From: Spirometra erinaceieuropaei
Lineage: Eukaryota > Platyhelminthes > Cestoda > Diphyllobothriidea > Diphyllobothriidae
Assembly: GCA_902702965.1 (NCBI GenBank)
Contig: CACRXP010000409.1
Span: 111,314 to 175,313, forward strand
Length of the DNA stretch: 64,000 nt
Direction: 5' to 3'
Of the stretch, positions 35,599 to 46,172 are shown in pieces. Below the pieces are notes generated by a model that was given only the letters and a program-made list of their open reading frames with translations, ran no database searches and was not told the DNA's origin. Made by a program: the position numbers and the translations under genes. Position 1 is the stretch's first letter, and the number at the start of each line of letters is the position of its first letter.

Positions 35599-35686
35599 GT
35601 AATTTGGTCGATGTCGTATTTTCAAAGTCCTCCTTGCCAATGTTATTAATTACGGAAATTTTAATGTCGACATACCCTCATTTTAG

Positions 35687-35821
35687 ACGGCTTTGTGCTC
35701 CAGGAGAATCAACAGTTCCACATCTGTCCATCGACGCATAAGGGCAACTCAGTTGAACTTACATGGACCGTTGAAGGGAAAAATGACTCTGTAAGTGTTG
35801 TAAGAAAAACGCAGGTCGAAG
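35687..35821 (+). CDS. Candidate exon b, Ig domain B and C strands
   Basis: The acceptor 'ccctcattttag' (AG at 35685-35686) leads into GFVLQENQQFHIC then PSTHKGNSVELTW. A cysteine followed twelve residues later by LTW is the classic B-strand Cys to C-strand Trp spacing of an Ig fold. Two ends are possible. GTAGGC after 35821 gives phase 1, consistent with the other exons. The stronger consensus GTAAGT after 35790 gives phase 0. I list the phase-1 version because it joins exon c in frame. Confidence 0.45.
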
Positions 35822-36459
35822 GTAGGCAAAATAGAACGTATTCTAACCGTATTGCTAGTGTCCATCTAATGTCTCGGATAAACTGACAGCAGATATTTAT
35901 TTCATTACAGATGCTACCTATTGACATTCTGTTTTGTTTACTTAAACAGTGTGAACGTGAAACATTGTTTCTGCTTAACCCAGACTGCTTATTCAACGAG
36001 AACAAATTTCCAGCAGCTAAAGAGTGGTTGTTTTGATAATGTGCTGGCTGGAAGGCTATAATTACTCGCTTTTACAACGCGTGCAGTTGCTTACTTGAGT
36101 AGGTCGACAAGCATTACTTAAAGTATCTGGCAAACCTACGCAGTTGATGAGGATTTAAGTATCAGCTATTGCGTCCCATTTCGAACAATTTTGATGAATG
36201 CATGAAAGTTGGCAGATAGATAATGCGTACTTTGCTCACGTAAGGCCAGTTGTATTTCTCACATTGTACACAAATAGTTGATGCTCCTAAATAATGATCA
36301 AACTACCTTAGTCAACGTTTTATAGATCGCTATTACCCTAACATTTTACGCGTGTAGAGAAAGTTCCGTTTCCGGGCATTCTAATCCTCCCTCTTTGTAA
36401 TCTCTGCTGTGTTAATAATGATGTAAATGACCTATCGTGTGATGCTTCAAAGCCTGTAG

Positions 36460-36621
36460 TGCACTACGGATGCACTGGATCTGATGGCTTCTACTGCCTG
36501 GACACTGCTGAACGGGATCCTAAAATGGAAGCTCAGTTGGAAAAAGAGAGATCGAATCCGAGCGAAGTAGACTTTAGGTCAAAAGAAAGTGTGTCGGCGC
36601 TGTTCTATTCGACGAAATGCA
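36460..36621 (+). CDS. Candidate exon c, cysteine-rich then Ig F strand
   Basis: The open frame reads HYGCTGSDGFYCLDTAERDP, then KMEAQLEKERSNPSEVDF, and ends SALFYSTKC before a strong donor (atgca|gtaagt, exon end 36621, phase 1). The motif YSTKC could be the F-strand cysteine that closes the Ig domain opened in exon b. The 5' border is uncertain. The frame stays open upstream to about 36360 (KVPFPGILILPLCNLCC...), so the acceptor could be at 36357 or 36459; both keep phase 1. Confidence 0.4.
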
Positions 36622-36986
36622 GTAAGTTCTTACTCGTTTATTCATGGGAAGGCAGAATGAGGATTGTATGATTATCATTCAAAATGTCCACTATTACTTT
36701 GAATACTCGCTTTCCACAAGCATGTCATGCCAGCATTAAGACACCGTACGGCAAAACTAATTATATTTGAAGAGGAAGTACAAGAGAATTTAAAAGGATA
36801 GAAAATGTTCCTTAGAATCAAGATGTCCACTGGGCGTCGTTGACACAGCAACCGACTGACTTCTTTTACAGTCTTTCAGAAAAATGCATGTTATCAGGAA
36901 TACTACATTGTTTGTTTGGAAACAAGATACAAGGAAATAAACTACCGCACCCCTGCGAAGATTTGATTTTGATTTGATTTTTATAG

Positions 36987-37184
36987 TATGGACAAAAAAC
37001 TACGTGCTCAGATCTAGCTTACATGTTATCGTACATTATCCAATTCTAGTTGTTGAGAAGACATCGAAGGGCTTTCGGCACAGGTTAAACGTAACACGCC
37101 CAAAAAACGAAAATGTGACCCACTACTTTTGTTATATCAGCCCCTCCAATGATCCTTACTTATCCTACACAATCGATTGGACAG
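36987..37184 (+). CDS. Candidate exon d, end of one Ig domain and start of the next
   Basis: The acceptor 'gatttttatag' (AG at 36985-36986) joins exon c in frame. The exon reads WTKNYVLRSSLHVIVHYP, the shape of an Ig G strand with the usual hydrophobic-x-hydrophobic pattern ending in YP. A second module follows: RLNVTRPKNENVTHYFCYIS and TIDWT, again Cys followed by Trp at C-strand distance. Two N-glycosylation sequons (NVT, NVT) support an extracellular protein. It ends at a good donor (acag|gtatgt, exon end 37184, phase 1). Later exons are not seen in the window. Confidence 0.5.
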
Positions 37185-37189
37185 GTATG

Positions 37190-39000
37190 TGCAATCTCTT
37201 GGGTTTGATGACGCTTTTTACCGTTATAAAGGCGCGGGGCATTACTTGTACTTCCACACTGCTGATGTGCATCTTCGCCAAATTTTTTGCTGAAATAACC
37301 CAACTACTCTCATCTTACATAGCACTTACTGCAGCACTTAAGCCAACTACAATTTATTTAAACGTGCATGTGATAAAATAAGATGCTGCAATTGAAAATA
37401 ATTCTATCATAAAACTATTTGATGAACACAGAACGGTCTTGTGCCAAAGTTCCAGTGCTATGAGGTGTCGTTTTGACATTTAAATAAAATTATCCTTTGC
37501 ATTTAATGCCAACATGTTTTTTTCTAAAAGGTGTCGGAAGTGATTAGTGAACCGACGATCAAATGAAAGACTGGTGGCATGCCATATTGTGCTTGAATGA
37601 AATGGACTCATTTTTTACCCGGCAGATGCGATAGTGAAGACGCTATCTCTTTTAGGTGAAATATTCAATGTTGTTTCCCCTTTTTTTGTGTCCCTGGCTT
37701 TGGGACTTTACATTTCACCTACGTCAGTGGTTTTTGAAATAATAAAGCTTTCATTTACGCATTCTCATTCCTAATTTATGAGCTTTTACAATGCATGGAA
37801 ACCATTATAGGAAAAAATGCAGATACTTTAACTTATATCCTCCAAAATTTTAAAAATCGTCTCTAAATGTGCATTTTTTCAGTTATCAATCAAACTTGTA
37901 TTTGTAAAATTGCTTAAGCATTTTCTATCGCGGTCATCCGCTTCGTAGTCATTAAAAGACATATGAACAAGGGTGTAATTTGTTGCGCCGATTCGCACTG
38001 GAGGCAGTTTGTACTATATTGCAAGTAAGCACTTGTAGTTCTACATCATTAATTTGTCACCAGAATAAATACCAAAGTACCATGCAAAGAACCATGCAAA
38101 AGTAATTGATTTGTATATGACGGGTAGATCAGCTAAACAAATATATATCAAACCATATTGACTGAAGCATTGCCTAACTAAAAAGGAAGGGGCTACACGC
38201 ATGTGAGGCATATCATCGCATCATGGAGCCGCTAATTGGACAGCAGTCTGCAAACGCAGGATTTTCTTTACCTTGGCAAAAGGTCAACAATTTTAATGCG
38301 CAATCATTCCAAAAAGTAGTTCATTGCACGAGCAAAATATGCACAACTGGTTCTAAGGTGATGGAAGCAATTTCCGATCGGTCAGAGTGAACAGCATGTA
38401 TGTGAATGAAAATCTACTGAGTGACGTCATTTGGCGTGAACACGTAAAACTGAGACCGGTCGATTACCTCTCGCGGAGTATCTGTATTGGAACCAACATT
38501 TATTCAGTCTACGCATGCACCCCCGTAAATCATAAGTCATTTAGAAAATGAGCTTACTGTACAAAAGTTGTAATCCAAAATGTGCATTGAACGGTCGTAT
38601 CCATAAACAAAGTCTTAAGAGCACATTAAAAAAAGTGCGATTTAGTGGAAAAACCTATCTTTAAATAGAAAAACCTTAAGAATACTTTGCATTCTTCATA
38701 GGAAGGCGGCCCTTATACGACAGCGTGCAGTGGCAAACTTGCGATCAGTCGTTCCTTATAATGTTTTAAATTTATTTTCAATGCAGAAAACCTACTTGGA
38801 TTATCTTTCAGAGGCCAAACGGCCATTTTTCAACCGATACGACATGGGGAATGCTCAGCAAAAACTACACTGTATTTGACTTGAATTTAAGTGTGCCTTC
38901 CCATACATCTGCACAAATGGCATTGTAATGGTAGCCACATAGAAATCCAGAATTTAGTAACTGGACACTGTTGTCAGCTGTTTTTGTCTTCTCAGGAGGG
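37190..39000. other. AT-rich spacer or intron
   Basis: No recognisable exon continues the Ig-domain gene. If the gene is real, this region would be intron or the rest of it is outside the window or lost. No repeat partner was noticed. Confidence 0.4.
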
Positions 39001-39001
39001 A

Positions 39002-39228
39002 NNNNNNNNNNNNNNNNNNNNNNNNNNNNNNNNNNNNNNNNNNNNNNNNNNNNNNNNNNNNNNNNNNNNNNNNNNNNNNNNNNNNNNNNNNNNNNNNNNN
39101 NNNNNNNNNNNNNNNNNNNNNNNNNNNNNNNNNNNNNNNNNNNNNNNNNNNNNNNNNNNNNNNNNNNNNNNNNNNNNNNNNNNNNNNNNNNNNNNNNNNN
39201 NNNNNNNNNNNNNNNNNNNNNNNNNNNN
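39002..39228. other. Assembly gap (N run)
   Basis: 227 unresolved bases. The sequence immediately to the right (from 39229) is the first copy of a tandemly repeated CR1-like segment, so the gap may hide further copies. Frames drawn through it are meaningless. Confidence 0.97.
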
Positions 39229-39743
39229 GTTAATAAGAGGAGGAAGCTACGGAAATATCCCTCATTGATAGGACGCCAGAATCCTTAAACAGTTAGAAGA
39301 TTTACAGCAACCGGGTCAAAATTATCCTCGCCTCAGATCGGCAAGTCTTCCGAAAGGATCTTTGAAACGAACAATGGTTAATTCCAAAGTCCTTTACAGC
39401 TACATGAGGCAGAGTAGACGGAACAAGGATTCAATCCAACTGCTGCGAACGGCCGTGGGCGCGGAAATCTCAGATGACAATGATAAGGCGGAAGTTCTCT
39501 CACCTTCTCCGCTCCGTCGTGGCAAACGAAGCTATTTTTTTCACACTCGCCTGTGAAGATAAGGAAACGCCTACTATTAAGGAAGTTCTCTTCACCAAAT
39601 TAATCACTGAGAAATAGTTATTAAACCTGGATTAATCCTCATTCCAAGGACCTTATCTAATCCCGGCCAAGCTGCTGAAGGAGCTAGTTCTCTAAATGTC
39701 CAAAACGCTAGCCTCGCAGGTTGACTCAGTCTTTAAACAGGAG
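39229..39743 (+). pseudogene. CR1-like LINE fragment, tandem copy 1 (endonuclease-RT linker)
   Basis: Decayed CR1-type ORF2 sequence between the endonuclease and the RT. Recognisable parts are VNKRRKLRKYPS, KVLYSYMRQSRRNKDSIQLL (about 39389-39450, compare the KLLYSYLRR element linker) and MSKTLASQVDSVFKQE at the end (about 39690-39743). The end of this copy runs straight into a second copy that starts again at the same point, so the unit period is about 515 bases. Confidence 0.65.
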
Positions 39744-39949
39744 GTTAACAAAAAGAGGAAGCTTTGGAAATATCCTTCCTTGACCTGACAACAGAATTCC
39801 TAAACAGTAATAAGTTACATAGAGACCGGGCCAAAATTATCCTCGCATGAGATCGGCAAGTCTTCGAAAAGGATCTTTGGAGCGGACCATGGTTAATTTG
39901 AATGTTCTTTATGGTTACGGTAGGCAGAAGAGGCGAAGAAGGAGTCCAT
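39744..39949 (+). pseudogene. CR1-like LINE fragment, tandem copy 2 (truncated)
   Basis: It starts with 'gttaacaaaaagaggaag', matching 39229, and is colinear to about 39949, where it breaks off within the SYMRQ-equivalent region. It differs from copy 1 by many substitutions, so the duplication is not recent or the copies come from separate insertions. Confidence 0.6.
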
Positions 39950-40786
39950 TCCTAAACAGTTATAAGATTTACAGCAACCGGGTCAAAATTATCCTCGCCT
40001 GAGATCAGCAAGTCTTCGGAAAGGATCTTTGAAACGAACCAAAGTCGTATACAGCTACATAAGGCACAGTAGGCGGAACAAGGATCCCATCCAACTACTC
40101 TGAATGGCCGACGGCGCGGAAATCTCACATGACAAGGGAAAGGCTGAAACTCTCTCTTACTTCCTCCTGTCCGTAGTGACAAACAAACCTGTGAATATAA
40201 AGGAAGACCTACGATAAAAAAAGTCTTCTTCACGAAATTTATCGCGCTCGAAAACAGTAATTAAAAATGAAAGTATCGCCCCTACCAAGCCCTGATATAA
40301 TCCCACTCAAACTGCTGATTGAGTTAGTTCCCAAAATGTCCAAACCGGTAACCTTTCTCTTTTAAAAGTCATTTGCTACTGGGAGTATACCCTCCGACTG
40401 GAAGTCCGCAACCATTACTCAGCTGCGCCTAACTACAGACCAGTGAGTCTTACGTTCATTTGTTGCAAAATCTTAGAGAAAACTATTAGGAAGTATTGAT
40501 GTATATTATCGAGTAGCATCACATCCTCTTTAATGTCCAACACTTCTTTTGAATTGGTTAGTCCCGTCTCATGAGTCTGCTCTTTCCATTCGAACGCTGA
40601 ACCAACACAAACGACAAGGGTTATGTGGTATGCGCCATTTGCATCTACTTTAAAAAGGCCTTCGACGGCGTTTATCATCAACGTGTCTTATAAAAACTGC
40701 GAAACGCACATATTTGTGGACGCCGTCTTGTATGAATTCAGAGTTTTGCCGATACAAGCGAAGATGCGAGTTCCAGGAACTAGTTG
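39950..40786 (+). pseudogene. CR1-like LINE fragment, copy 3, into RT domain
   Basis: It starts inside the unit ('cctaaacagttataagatttacagcaaccgggtc' matches 39284 onward), passes KLLIELVPKMSKPVTFLF and SDWKSATIT, and reaches RT pieces NYRPVSLTFICCKILEKTI (about 40431-40490) and YFKKAFDGVYHQRVL (about 40648-40690), a decayed motif A. A deletion removes sequence between SDWKSATIT and NYRPVS. Many stops. The RT continues after the hairpin insertion at 40787. Confidence 0.7.
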
Positions 40787-40858
40787 ATCAGAAGAAGAAG
40801 CGATCGCTGGAAAAACGACTTTATTCGCATTGTTCCAGCGATCGCTTTTTCTTCTGAT
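40787..40858. repeat. Near-perfect inverted repeat (hairpin) inside the RT fragment
   Basis: Arms of 26 bases, 40787-40812 and 40833-40858, pair with one mismatch around a 20-base loop. The centre of each arm contains the palindrome GCGATCGC. The surrounding element is heavily decayed, so near-identity of the arms suggests a younger origin than the element. RT protein alignment by eye is interrupted from about 40755 to 40872, so the hairpin is probably part of a small insertion. Confidence 0.8.
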
Positions 40859-40871
40859 TCTGTTTTTTTGA

Positions 40872-41980
40872 CTAGACGGTCCTAAAGAGTGCAGGTCGGG
40901 CGCCAGCGGTCGACGGAGGTAGGCGTGGTGATTGGCCTCCCACAGGGCTCAGTCTTAGGCCCCACGTTATTCTTCGTTTTCATAAGTGACTGCGTCAAGG
41001 ACCCAGACTGTGATGCCATCCTGTTTGCTGACGACGTAAAATGCGGCAGACGGACACCACCTGCAGAACAACATTAACAGGCTCAAGGACTGGTCATAGT
41101 GCTGACACATGTCCTGAAATGTGGGTAAGTGCTACTTTCTTCACGTCAGCAGCCGCAGAGCCCCCAGACTGAGGACGATTTTTCTTCACGGCAAACCACT
41201 GCAAACATGTTACGGCCAGTAGGACTCGGGCATGTGGATTACCTCTTCTCTCATACCAACTTCGCGATGGCGACTGATTCGGTCATGGCTACATTGCAAA
41301 TTTATGGGACTTGATACTGACAGCTTTTCCAAGTTATTTGGCACTTTCGTGCGATCTCATCTAGAATATGCACACAGGCATGGATACCCTGGACTGTCAA
41401 AGACACTACCGGCTGAATGAAGGTTCAGGGGCGGGCGACAAAAATGACAGGCAATCTGAAAGCCCTGTCAAATTTCAAGCGGCGGCCTTATGCTAACACT
41501 CCACATTATAAACGGTCTAGACTGCTGTTTGGCTGCAAGTGATGGCTCCACTTAAGTTAACATGTGCACTCTGAGCAGTTATCTCCAAAACATACGCGCA
41601 GGTAAAGCAAGGATCAATGGACAAAAGTTCTTTTCCTGTGCAGAGTGATTGTATCCCTGGTTGCTGATGCTGTACTCTCCTTCTGTATTGACGCGTATTA
41701 AGCTTCCTAGTTAGCAGCCACACATTCACTCGCATAACCCATCACCCAACTTATATGCGCTAATGATTACTATTTCGGTACTAGTTAGCAGCTTCCTTCT
41801 TTTCGCTTGCAACTGTGTGCAAAATGTCTGTTTCAACTTTCCACTTCTCCTTGCTTTTCTCAAACGATTTGTAACCAGTAGGGGGTTAAAAGTCGTCCGT
41901 CTACATTTTCTTTATAAAACGAAGCTGAACTTAACTGTACTGAAATTCCCAATAGGAAAAAGGGGTGAATAGAGGACTAC
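40872..41980 (+). pseudogene. CR1-like LINE RT C-terminal half, decayed
   Basis: It continues the element from the left. RVQVGRQRSTEVGVVIG leads into LPQGSVLGPTLFFVF (motif B, about 40939-40983) and LFADDVKCG (motif C, YADD-type box FADD, about 41020-41046). Later pieces are FGTFVRSHLEYAHRHGYPG (about 41337-41393), the conserved post-RT segment of this LINE group, and NIRAGKAR. Frameshifts occur after motif C. The 3' end is not clear; recognisable sequence fades near 41900. Confidence 0.75.
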
Positions 41981-41984
41981 GGCA

Positions 41985-42425
41985 CAACCGTTTCATCCTT
42001 TCGAAATTATGCTGCAGAACAAAAGGCAAATCACGTTGGTCCTGTCGAAAATCCATCCTCGGAAACGCACACAAGCAGGTTTTTTAAACCGGATTACCCT
42101 CCAACTAAACGGCTAAAATGCCTGAAACATGTCACGCAATTAAAGTCGAGACTGGAGTGTGGTGATAACAACCTGGCTATCGTTAAGGGGAAAATATGTT
42201 GGGAGGAATTTATGGCGTTGCAGTGTGTCCAGTGAGCAAATGTCGGACGGAATTCAATCACTGCGGTAACGCCGACACCATCGCGGAACCAGCTGCTCGA
42301 AGTGACAGCATTCCTTAACTTCTAACGATTAGTGTTCTGACCGAGAAAACGGACGTCAATGAAACCCATCAAGCAACAGAACGCGTCGGCGAAAATAAGA
42401 TGCGCGGCAACGCAGTACTGTCAAC
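41985..42425. other. Probable decayed ORF1 or 5' region of the next CR1-like fragment
   Basis: Short frames lead into the endonuclease start at about 42430 without a clear domain (for example TDVNETHQATERVGEN). It is assigned to the downstream element only by adjacency. Confidence 0.3.
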
Positions 42426-42429
42426 AACA

Positions 42430-43460
42430 GCCGCAAATTGTAAGTGCTTCTATACAAATGTCCAAAGCCCCACATCTAAATTTAATCAGCTAAAATTTGC
42501 CTTATCGAACGGTCTCCAGATTTTATAACAGTACCGGAATCCTGGCTGACCGGAAATATTCAAAATAATTAAATAACATTAACTGAATACCAAATATATC
42601 CTAGGGACAAAGAGCATCGTCAGAGCGGTAGCATAATAAGGCATCTGAAAGAAGTCCGGTTGAAGCCAGCGCGCATTATATGTTCAGTGCACTTTCAAAG
42701 GCAATTTTATACTGGAACACGCCCTATCGACTGGAGCTGCTGGATAAAAGTCCAGTGTATAAAAGCGGTAGCAGAGCATCGACGACTAATTACCAGTCCG
42801 TCAGCCTAGCATGCATTCTCAGTATAATTTTGAGTGATTCACTAAGAGCGAATCAGTGCAATTGTCAGATGTTCAAAACCTTTTTATGAACAGCAAACAC
42901 GAGATAAAAAAGCAAGATCCTGCACGACAAATCTGCTGTCATCTCTCCAGAGTTCGACCGGAGCTCCCGATGACAAGCATGCAGCTCACGTTGCTTTTAT
43001 TGTCTTCTAAAAGATATTTGACGCCGTGTCACACTATAGATTGTTATACTAGCAGGAAAAAAATAAGGATCAGTGGCAACTTTCTTAAATGGATTAAAAA
43101 CTTCATTGGGGGTCGGCACTACGTTAAGTGCATCGGCCAAGGGAAATCAGACCCTGCTGTCGTAGAGAGTGATGTTCCTCAGAGTCCAGTACTGCGAACA
43201 ATTTTGCTCCTACTATACGTGGACGATTGCGCAAATGATTTACGCAATGAAGCAGCAATTTTCGCTCACAACATGAAAGTTAAGAGTGTAATTCAAGGTC
43301 CTACCGGTAAAAATAGACTGCAGATGCGACAAAATCTGTTGGACTAGTGGTCAAATCACTGGTAAGTAAATGACACATCGTCTGAATATCCAGACCGAAT
43401 GTCTCAGCACGAGAAACTACCTTCTCAATGGTGCAGCTTCACATGACGTGAAGTCCACAA
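42430..43460 (+). pseudogene. CR1-like LINE with internal deletion (endonuclease start fused to RT)
   Basis: The endonuclease start is visible as CKCFYTNVQSPTSKFNQLKF (about 42439-42499) and VPESWLTGNIQNN. By about 42720 the sequence has moved to RT: SGSRASTTNYQSVSLACIL in frame at 42770-42830, equivalent to the NYRPVSLT motif. Most of the endonuclease and the linker are therefore missing. RT then continues as FLKWIKNFIGGRHYVKCIGQ (about 43081-43140), a decayed motif B and FAHNMKVKSVIQG, where the catalytic FADD has become FAHN. The RT is dead. Confidence 0.72.
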
Positions 43461-43464
43461 GGTC

Positions 43465-44575
43465 CTCAGTGTGCTGACGACGAACTGCCTAAAACCATCG
43501 ATCCATTGTTGGTGAGAGGCAAAATATGCAATGTCCATTGCAGGGCAAAGTCAATATACAAATGGGGGTGCAGAGAGGGCAGCACTCGAAAGCAAAAGCA
43601 GATGGGGTATTCTTTAGGGCTTTCATAACTAACGCCCAAAGCTATCTGTTACTGTCTTGATAGCGGAATCGTATTTAGCTTTTCTAATGTCCGTGAACCT
43701 TACACAAACCACGTACTGCAATAAGGCAGCGCTTCATTGTAGAAAAATAGTAAAGACTTTTGAGAATAAATATGGACATCTATTCTTGTCAGGACTGCCT
43801 GCTCATATCATTATGTATGAGAGTGATAACGGGAAATATACACATAAAATCATTTGAATGGATGAACCACAGTTCCAGTGTGCCTCGTCCTTGTCAGCAG
43901 ATTTGGAACATGTTAGCCGATGGGATCAACAAATGGACATTTGCTTCATTTTTGAAGCCATCACCTCAATGTGTTAGGGCAGACAAAGGGCCGACGAGTG
44001 TTCCGTCCATAAAAAAGAACTTCCCTTTACATGAACGCTGAGCTAAGCCCGACTGAGAGAAATGGAATTATTCCGCGCTCCAACCGGGACTATTTCGACT
44101 TGGTTACCACTTCACAGTTTTCGTCTGTGACATTCATACTGAAACCGAACGTACGAAATAGTTTTGTGCACCTTTGAATATTGTTTCACTCGTCGAAATC
44201 CCCCAAGAAACTGAACCAAGTGTAATTTGTTTATCAGCACGTTTCAACTGACCACTCAACTAACTTGCGGTTTATTACACCCTGGAAAAACATTGGCTCA
44301 AAATCTTGCCAGGTCTGAAGTTATTCCAGTCCTAAGAGATCTGCAAAGGGCTCAGTCGTTTCAGATTAAAATCCATAAGATTTATGAGATTTTAAGTAGT
44401 TTTTCGCCTATTGGGTTTTGAATACTCACCTCAGTTCGTCATAAACAATCCGACGTTTTCATTATAACATCGAAAGCGCAACTCTGCCTATTATATGACG
44501 ACGATGTTTATGGAGTCTCAGCAATTTAAGTGAAATAGTACGGACAGCGACGGCACCTCGTTGAATATGAGTCTG
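43465..44575. other. Spacer, nothing recognisable
   Basis: Frames at 43657, 43760 and 44227 (60-93 codons) have no known motif. It may contain the decayed 3' end of the fragment to the left and the 5' part of the one to the right. Confidence 0.35.
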
Positions 44576-44580
44576 GTGGG

Positions 44581-44895
44581 ATGACCTTCGCATTCAGAAC
44601 CTGTGCTCGCTGTACCTGCGCTTCCAGCCAACGACCAGAAAAGCGTGCAAAAAGCGTAATTACTGCAAAACGTGTGAGGTACGAAGACGAGCCTTGTGTT
44701 GGGTGCGCAGATATCCAAAGCAAAGTAGAAGAACTCGAAAAGGAGCTTGCTGATTCCAGGGCGTTCGTGAAACAGACCCTAGATTACGAGAGCGTGTCCA
44801 GTGTAAGAGTCCCAAAAACGAATAGCAAAACTCAAAAACGCAAAAAAATATCTCCTAGGGGTATCCTTAAACACGGATTTCAACTCAGTAGCTAA
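44581..44895 (+). pseudogene. Possible ORF1 remnant of the outer CR1-like element (coiled coil)
   Basis: An open frame of 104 codons includes CVGCADIQSKVEELEKELAD, a short heptad-like coiled coil following a CxxC, then a lysine-rich stretch KTQKRKKISPRG. Coiled coils with basic tails and zinc-knuckle-like cysteines are common in ORF1 proteins of CR1/Jockey-group LINEs. It lies about 0.6 kb upstream of the endonuclease of the element split by the LTR retrotransposon and has the same orientation, so it is assigned to it. Assignment is by position and composition only. Confidence 0.4.
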
Positions 44896-45479
44896 AATCG
44901 CAGACGCCGGTAACAGCAGGACAACGAAAATGAAGCCGCCGATAAGAGCAGATTCGATTCCCACGCAAAATAACTTATGCGATGTCACAACTCGCCTAAG
45001 CCTTTTGCTTTAAGCGACGGGTTTTCCCTTTGACAAGATGTGATATAACTAGGTCATCCAGTCTACTGCTGCCCTCTTGTTCTCGCAAACACCTCGAGTG
45101 CTCTACACAGGACGTATTTGAATGCGAATAAACTAACCATTGGGTAGATTGGAGATGAAACGCAACAACAGGTGTCTAAAGTCACACCTAGCCCTGATGG
45201 GTTGCTCTGGATAGTGGGTTGACTGCAAAAGTTTGCGTACAAGCAACAAATCCGTAAACAGTCCCCGCTCACATGCAGAGGCTTCTCTGGAAAGAAAAAA
45301 ATATGGCGGACCATGTTTGCTAACAGTGTCTGGTCATTCAGGGCTTGTCTGAATCGAATGTAGTCAGACCTGAAATTTGGTAGAACCCATTCTTTAGCTG
45401 AAGAGTCCTGAGAAATTGACGTTAGAGGTAACGCAGTAATGCTCAACTCAGCCAAAAATGTAGCCGGAAAGCCGTTTGG

Positions 45480-45932
45480 AGCAAAATTGAGGTGCTTGCA
45501 TACTAATACTAAAATGTCGTAACGAAACTAGACGGTCTATTACTTTACCATGCCGAACTATCTCCGGGTGTTTTAGCAGTAACCGAAACCTGGCTATCTA
45601 AAAATATCAGCTTTAGTGAAATAGCCTTCCCTGAAAACCAAATTTATCTGAGAAACAGATAACATTGTGAGGGTGGTGGTGCAGTCGTCTCTGCGAATGA
45701 AGGCCTGACAGTGTCGGAAAACACCAAAAAGTTTTCGTGCAGCACAGAAGCAATTTGGTCGACCACCAAAGCTACTGGAGTCCCTAAAATCTATGTCCTC
45801 ACTGTCTACTGACAACGTAGAACAGACCAAATCGCCTACACGCAACTATTGCAGCAGGTGAAGAAATATTCCGGCAAACCTAACATTATGATCATGGGCG
45901 ACTTCAACGCACCAGGAATTACTCCGAACACC
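45480..45932 (+). pseudogene. Outer CR1-like element, endonuclease domain, cut by an LTR retrotransposon
   Basis: Across frames the sequence reads ETWLSKNISFSEIAFPENQI (about 45589-45648, the TESWL motif of the apurinic-type endonuclease), TEAIWSTTKATGVPKIYVLT (about 45747-45806), a QRRTDQIAYTQLLQQVKKYS piece and MIMGDFNAPGI (about 45890-45922, the catalytic GDFN box). The LTR element begins right after GDFNAPGI. Endonuclease-RT sequence of the same element resumes to the right of the LTR element, at about 51430. Several stops and frameshifts. Confidence 0.8.
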
Positions 45933-46155
45933 TGTCCCGTGCGCTAAGGACAGAACCGTCAATCGCAGACTATGGATGTCAGGATAACACCAGAGTTATG
46001 AAGGAATTAACAATCAGAAGTCAAACGAACTGACAATCCAACACATGCCGAGCGCGTCACGTTGTGTTGTGTTCCATCCATTCAGTTAAACAACCAGTTA
46101 GTTTAAGAATGAGGAACAGGTAGCGAAAGGCGAGATAGTCTGGCTCCTCGGCACA
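45933..46155 (-). repeat. LTR of the CsRn1-like element (3' LTR, element on minus strand)
   Basis: It matches 51181-51402 almost base for base ('gcgctaaggacagaaccgtcaat', 'ggatgtcaggataacaccaga', 'cgcgtcacgttgtgttgtgttccatcca', 'agatagtctgg'), with roughly a dozen mismatches counted by eye in about 222 bases. It has TGT...ACA ends. It is directly followed by a C-rich run, the complement of the polypurine tract. Confidence 0.85.
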
Positions 46156-46172
46156 GTACCCCCCCCCCCTCC
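46156..46172 (-). promoter_or_regulatory. Polypurine tract of the LTR element
   Basis: On the minus strand the sequence is GGAGGGGGGGGGGGTAC immediately upstream of the 3' LTR start TGTGCCGAGG. An uninterrupted run of 11 G is long for a plus-strand primer and may have expanded by slippage. Confidence 0.65.

Noticed and set aside
36360..37184. A BK-channel beta subunit or tetraspanin reading of the cysteine-rich exons
   Set aside because: No membrane segments in the spliced reading and no CCG motif; the Cys to Trp spacing favours Ig domains. The hydrophobic stretch after 37184 is intronic in the preferred model.
39002..39228. Open frames running through the N block (38891-39268 and 38971-39288)
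   Set aside because: They exist only because N codons are read as open; the flanking residues match no protein in those frames.
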